Shown: one piece after another, positions 59,490 to 64,000 of the stretch | Layout of the letters: each line of letters begins with the position of its first letter | Numbering within the stretch: position 1 is the stretch's first letter | Assembly: GCF_937129435.1 (NCBI RefSeq) | Contig: NZ_CAKZNF010000016.1 | Span: 1 to 64,000, forward strand | From: an uncultured Parasphingopyxis sp. | Lineage (GTDB): Bacteria; Pseudomonadota; Alphaproteobacteria; Sphingomonadales; Sphingomonadaceae | Direction: 5' to 3' | Length of the DNA stretch: 64,000 nucleotides | Translations under genes and position numbers: made by a program | Notes under the pieces: model-generated | Told to the model about the DNA's origin: nothing | The model's database searches: none | The model's input: the letters and a program-made list of their open reading frames with translations, nothing else

Positions 59490-60806
59490 CTATGGTTGGC
59501 GGGCCAGATCCTCGCGCCGCCGATCTATGCTCGTAAATGTGCCATCGGAATGCGATATTTCGAGTTTTTCAATGCGGCCATTGTCGTCTCGTATGAACCG
59601 ATAACGCCGGAGCGGATTTTCGGCGCTGTAGAACAGATCGTTATCAATCGGCACGAGCGCTCGTGCTGGCCTGCTTCCAACCTGAACTTCCAAGCCCGTT
59701 TCGCTTAGAATGACGACCAACCGGCCGTATATGCCTTCAAAATCAGACAGATCCATCTCGGGAACGCTACGTTCATCAAGAGCCGACCGCGCCCATGCCC
59801 AATCGAGCTGATAGACCGCGTTTCCGCTTTCTAATGCCGCATCCAGGGCAAGAATCTGGCCGCGTCGCAACGCATCATCGGCGGAAGTGGCAACATCGGG
59901 AAGGACTCCCACGCCTTCCCAATTTGTGCCAGTGATCGGGTTGATCGTCGAACCTATCGAGATGAAAACTTCAAATCCGCTTCCCGCGTCGAATACGCCC
60001 CCCGGATTCGCGGCACCACTGGAGGGCTCGCCGATTATGGTGGCACGACCCACAGCCTGCAGCGAATAAGCCAACGCTTCGGGAGCGGGTCGCGTTCTAG
60101 CACTGATCAAGATGTAGAGCGGAACATCGACGCGAGGCGCCGGGTAGGGGACAACTGGCATTCTATCTTCCCGGCCCGATCGCGACTGGTATATACTGTG
60201 CACCAAGGCGCCTGGCTCCGTAAATGCGCTAATCAGATACCCGACCATCCATGGAGATCCACCAAAGTTGTCCCGGAGATCGATGATCGTAGCGTCGGTG
60301 TGTGACACGAGATCCAGTGCTCCCTTGGCGCTCCGCAAGGCTGGATCGTCAACATTATTGAAATCGATGTTGGCGAACGAGGCCATATCGATATATCCTA
60401 TATTGCCCGGTAGTATTTTAACCTCGCGAAATCCAAATCCGGATCGACGGACGGCGTCTTCAATTCCGTAGAGTAGCTGTCCTCTCTGATCCCTTGACAC
60501 GACAGTTTCCGAATCTCGGCTGCGCGGCGACCAAGAGACGTCGAAATGCCGATCATGCGGGGTCAGAAAGTTGGTCAGTGCGGTAGCGAGTTCCCGCGGG
60601 TCGGATATGGAATCCCATGTGCCCGCTGCACTCGCCGCGCGTAATTCACCAGAGATCGCTTCGGCTCGCGCCTCATTGTAGAAATTTGTTTCGATAAGCG
60701 CGGCGACGTCGTTTGCGACGATGCGCGAATTCATCTGTTGTGCGTGAGATGGTGAAAGGGCGAGCACCAGCGCGGCCAACCAAATCACAGCAAATCGCAT
60801 ATTCAA
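59490..60806 (-). CDS. S41 family peptidase-like protein, secreted, catalytic Ser apparently lost
   Basis: Signal peptide; GNIGYIDMASFANIDFNN, IDLRDNFGGSPWMVGYLISAF, ILISARTRPAPEALAYSLQAVGRATIIGEPSSGAANPGGVFD. Confidence 0.82.
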   Translation of the reverse strand: MNMRFAVIWLAALVLALSPSHAQQMNSRIVANDVAALIETNFYNEARAEAISGELRAASAAGTWDSISDPRELATALTNFLTPHDRHFDVSWSPRSRDSETVVSRDQRGQLLYGIEDAVRRSGFGFREVKILPGNIGYIDMASFANIDFNNVDDPALRSAKGALDLVSHTDATIIDLRDNFGGSPWMVGYLISAFTEPGALVHSIYQSRSGREDRMPVVPYPAPRVDVPLYILISARTRPAPEALAYSLQAVGRATIIGEPSSGAANPGGVFDAGSGFEVFISIGSTINPITGTNWEGVGVLPDVATSADDALRRGQILALDAALESGNAVYQLDWAWARSALDERSVPEMDLSDFEGIYGRLVVILSETGLEVQVGSRPARALVPIDNDLFYSAENPLRRYRFIRDDNGRIEKLEISHSDGTFTSIDRRREDLARQP

Positions 60807-60954
60807 ATCACCTCCCGAAAAAAGCTAGATCGGAATTTGGGCTGCCGCAACGGTGCACCGGTCCGATCCGCGATAGTCTCGACGAAGGTTGAAGTGATTT
60901 CGACACACGCCGCCAACCGGCCCATTGGCGGACCATGGACAACTTTGTAACGAA

Positions 60955-61016
60955 CGTCTGTCATCCACCCAGTGCAGACATCCCACGTCTGTCATCCACC
61001 CAGTGCAGACATCGCA
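60955..61016. repeat. Two tandem 31-bp units CGTCTGTCATCCACCCAGTGCAGACATCSCA
   Basis: Units 60955-60985 and 60986-61016 differ at one base; each has GTCTG/CAGAC inverted ends. Confidence 0.8.
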
Positions 61017-61224
61017 CATTTCGAGGAACACAGGCAAGCTGCCGGTCCGCTTCCAGGAGGACCGCAAAGCCCCTCGAATGTCTGACATGGGGCGCTCTGC
61101 AGTCATCATATGGGCCCTACGCTAGCGTCTGCTATTGGGACGTTTGCTGACCGACCGGTTTTGGTTTTCGCCAGGATACACCAGCCGGGCCGCCATCCAG
61201 CTCGCCGTTGAACGCGGTAAGGTT

Positions 61225-61252
61225 CCGTTGTTGGGTGGGAAAGCGAACATCG
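61225..61252. repeat. Degenerate member of the TTGGGTGGA repeat family
   Basis: CCGTTGTTGGGTGGGAAAGCGAACATCG resembles 59386-59416. Confidence 0.4.
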
Positions 61253-61668
61253 AAGCGAAGCCTTGGCGTGGCGGCAAAACCGGGTGCGGTTCAAAACCAT
61301 GGTTCGGCGATAACCAAAATTATAAGCAACGCCACGTTTACAACTGCCAGGCCGATCAATTCGCCTCGAGACGTTGGCCGATCATACAAAATACCCGGCT
61401 CGCCAGTAGTTGAAACCTGAGACAAGCGACTGGCGGACGAATGGCTTTTGCCATGTCGCGCCAGCCCCGCTTGCCTGCGCGGTTTGACATGCTCCTGCAC
61501 TCTGGGTCGTTCATGCATCGCGCTGCAGGATAGCTACCAATGATTAAAATTTGCAATTTCCGTTGAGATTCAGCGAGCGATTGATTTGCGAACGGGCACT
61601 GGCCCCTTTCTACGGTTACGTTCAAGAGAGACTGCGGCAGCCCAACGCACCGAGGAGCTGGTGCTCGT

Positions 61669-61869
61669 TTATTCCGTCTGTGTCCGAACATTTTTTGCGA
61701 GTGTCTTGAACCGATCGCCATTTGGCTGTCGAACCGTCAGCGTCCAGTTTCCCCCACTGCTCTCGTGCAAATCTTCCACTACGCCGGCCTTGCCTTGATG
61801 AACACCGCCGACGACGGTGCACTTGTCGCCATTTTGGATTGAGGGATTCGCGCTCCCGTTATTAATCAT
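61669..61869 (-). CDS. Small KOW-motif protein (66 aa)
   Basis: MINNGSANPSIQNGDKCTVVGGVHQGKAGVVEDLHESSGGNWTLTVRQPNGDRFKTLAKNVRTQTE; KOW-like GDKCTVVGGVHQGKAGVVEDL. Confidence 0.6.
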   Translation of the reverse strand: MINNGSANPSIQNGDKCTVVGGVHQGKAGVVEDLHESSGGNWTLTVRQPNGDRFKTLAKNVRTQTE

Positions 61870-61903
61870 CCCAATTCCTCCCGATTGGTAGCTTTCCGGT
61901 CGA

Positions 61904-62509
61904 CTATCGTAACGGTCGATAAACAAGCCGCATCCAGCGCGCTTCCTCTCCTCCCATATCGGGAGAAAAGTAATCGTGGATCTCTGCATTTCCTTCCCGA
62001 TGAATCTGGACACGCAACGGAGTGGATTGGCCGACAATTCTGTTTGTTACGCTGCCTTCAAGTTGACCGGTGCCGTCGGCTGCCAGCCTACCATGCAGCG
62101 TAGCGACACCGGTGCCGGTTGTATCCATCCAAACATACCAATGTTGCTGCAACGACGTATCGTATCCGGTGAAGCCCCGGCCTTCGAACGCATCATTGAC
62201 TTCCGCAAGCCCCTCCACGTGCAACTCCAAGACTCTGCCGCCCAGAACAATTGACCGGGTGGCTGCCAACTCGGTGTCAACGGGATCGACGTCGGGTGAA
62301 AACCAGACCGTCGAGCTTAACGTATACCGCCCAGCCATGGCCGCCAAATGATCATGCTGCTGTTGCAGGTCCGTTGACGAGCGCCGGTCCGCGATGAACG
62401 CTTCTGCCTGAGTTCCAACGGCACCTCCGGCATCCGTGCAGAAGAGCAGCAGGGTCGTCGCCAAGAGTAAGGTTTTTGCATTCAATTGCTGTGCCATGAT
62501 CGCAATCAA
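61904..62509 (-). CDS. DUF1579-like secreted protein
   Basis: Signal-like N-terminus; HDHLAAMAGRYTLSSTVWFSPD...FEGRGFTGYDTSLQQHWYVWMDTTGTGVATLHG. Confidence 0.65.
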   Translation of the reverse strand: MIAIMAQQLNAKTLLLATTLLLFCTDAGGAVGTQAEAFIADRRSSTDLQQQHDHLAAMAGRYTLSSTVWFSPDVDPVDTELAATRSIVLGGRVLELHVEGLAEVNDAFEGRGFTGYDTSLQQHWYVWMDTTGTGVATLHGRLAADGTGQLEGSVTNRIVGQSTPLRVQIHREGNAEIHDYFSPDMGGEEARWMRLVYRPLR

Positions 62510-62522
62510 CCCACCTTATTCC

Positions 62523-63074
62523 CTAGTCCTCGGCTGCCCTCATCTGATGTTGCGACAAGATGCGTTGCCAGTCTTCGGGCGACAATTGTGGCGGCGGTTC
62601 GCCCGGTTGCGCGCCGACCTCCCGAAAGAAATTTGCAATATCGGGCTCGGGAAAAATAAACAGTATCGTGCTGTCGCTTTCCCCGTCGCTGGAAACGCCG
62701 TGCCGGGTGCCTGGGGGGATGACCATCAATGTTCCCGGTTCAGCTTCCGCTTGCGTCGATCCCAGAGTGAGCGTGGGACGCCCCTCGTGCACGAAGATAA
62801 CTTCTTCATAACCATCGTGAATATGAACCGGGATTCCGGTGCCATCAGGTATATGTTCCGTTCCGACCATCAATCCGGTTGCACCGCTGTTTTCAGTCGT
62901 CACTTTTAGGATCGCACTGCGTCCATCGGGGAAAAGCAGCGCCTCACCGTCGTGAGGCGCCAATATGAGTGGACCGCCCGCTGAAGAAGAGGTTGTATCA
63001 CTTTCAATCGGGTGTGATTGTGCGAGGCTTGGCAAGGCCACCAATATGGTTAGCGCAGAAAAGAATGTTTTCAT
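62523..63074 (-). CDS. Cupin domain-containing secreted protein
   Basis: Signal peptide; IPVHIHDGYEEVIFVHEGRPTLTLGSTQAEAEPGTLMVIPPGTRHGVSSDGES. Confidence 0.85.
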   Translation of the reverse strand: MKTFFSALTILVALPSLAQSHPIESDTTSSSAGGPLILAPHDGEALLFPDGRSAILKVTTENSGATGLMVGTEHIPDGTGIPVHIHDGYEEVIFVHEGRPTLTLGSTQAEAEPGTLMVIPPGTRHGVSSDGESDSTILFIFPEPDIANFFREVGAQPGEPPPQLSPEDWQRILSQHQMRAAED

Positions 63075-63385
63075 GCCGCCGTCTTTCTCCGATGCGAGCG
63101 ATCATTCGCTGATCAGCACCGGTCTCATACCATAATCTTTGTCCGAATTGCACAGGAACCGACGAGGTTGGCGTCACACAGGCTACCCAGCAGCGGAACA
63201 CATGCGGCAAACCGAAGTCGCTCGTGAGTGACCGCGATTTAGGTGTGTTTTCGACCTCGTCGCGATGCACCTTCAGTTGCTCGCGAGTTGACGGTTGCAG
63301 AGCAGCCAGAGCTAGATGTCCGCTTTCAGATCGAAAACCTCGAGCTTTGTTGAAGACTGTTGGCGCACTTGGATGAGGAACAGCC

Positions 63386-63895
63386 ATGACAACGCAAGCG
63401 AGTGAACAGCGCGATACTGACGCGACCCATATTCTCTCGAGCGACCATCGGACGGTCGAGGACCTGTTCGAGAAATACGAAAATGCCTCAGGCACCGATC
63501 GCAAGCGCGAGATTGCAGAGAAAATCTGCACCGAACTGAAGATCCATGCGCAGATCGAGGAAGAGATTTTTTACCCCGCACTCGAAGGCAAGATCGACCA
63601 GGACTTGCTCAAAGAGGCCTATGTCGAGCACGATGGTGCAAAGGTGCTCATCAACCAGATTGCCGAAGGCGGACCCGATGAAGAGTTTTACGACGCCAGG
63701 GTGACGGTGCTCAAAGAGCAGATCGAGCACCATGTGGAGGAAGAGGAAAAGCAGCGCGACAATATGTTCCAGCAGGCGCGCGCTGCCGACGTCGACCTCC
63801 ATGCGCTTGGTGAGAAGCTGATAACCCGCAAGGAAGAACTCAAAGCGCAGGCCGAAAAGCAAGGCCTGCCGCGTGCCGAGCTAACCACCGCCTAG
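63386..63895 (+). CDS. Hemerythrin HHE domain protein
   Basis: ILSSDHRTVEDLFEKYENA...LKIHAQIEEEIFYPAL...YVEHDGAKVLINQI...QIEHHVEEEEK. Confidence 0.92.
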   Translation: MTTQASEQRDTDATHILSSDHRTVEDLFEKYENASGTDRKREIAEKICTELKIHAQIEEEIFYPALEGKIDQDLLKEAYVEHDGAKVLINQIAEGGPDEEFYDARVTVLKEQIEHHVEEEEKQRDNMFQQARAADVDLHALGEKLITRKEELKAQAEKQGLPRAELTTA

Positions 63896-64000
63896 GAATT
63901 TCGATCTGGAAAGTGAGCGACGGAATCGGTTGTTCTGAGGTCGACAGAACCCCCGGCCCCACGCAACCCATAGAAACCTATGCCGTATTTATACGTTGCC

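Noticed and set aside
60955-61016. Possible CRISPR array
   Set aside because: Only two units, directly abutting with no spacers and no cas genes; fits a tandem duplication of a REP-like element.
60825-61721. Several 60-121 aa ORFs on both strands between the S41-like and KOW genes
   Set aside because: No domain-like translations; some span the tandem 31-bp repeats. Treated as noncoding or decayed sequence.
63088-63385. Possible EcfG-type general-stress promoter upstream of the hemerythrin gene
   Set aside because: GGAAC tracts are present but no properly spaced CGTT-like -10 element could be identified by eye.

Overview
This 64 kb window is GC-rich alphaproteobacterial chromosome, most like Sphingomonadales by protein similarity recalled from memory. 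Positions 1-57,100 are mostly ordinary chromosome. They carry ppk/hda, purM-purN, ndk-holC-pepA, lptD-surA-pdxA-rsmA, guaB, pckA, a ChvI/ChvG-like two-component system with RapZ/EIIA/HPr, a P450, rmuC/def/recR/fmt/truA, and a large exosortase A (XrtA) polysaccharide locus with its associated ligase/decarboxylase/ACP/hydrolase genes. The first ~600 bp hold a 5' fragment of purF joined tail-to-tail to a 3'-truncated ppx, which is either a rearrangement or an assembly join. Downstream of trxB, a 46-nt 3' fragment of tRNA-Met(CAT) at 57133-57178 marks the probable edge of an integrated island. A degenerate second copy of this att-like sequence lies about 2.1 kb further on. Between the two copies is a two-gene operon encoding an RsbQ/KAI2-type alpha/beta-hydrolase and a PAS-histidine kinase. 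This is the most interesting system in the window: a candidate hydrolase-coupled small-molecule sensor with a kinase output, carried as a tRNA-associated cassette. The rest of the accessory segment encodes an S41-like protein that appears to lack its catalytic Ser, a small KOW protein, a DUF1579-like protein, a cupin, a hemerythrin, and several degenerate palindromic repeats. Family assignments come from reading the translations; no database search was run.
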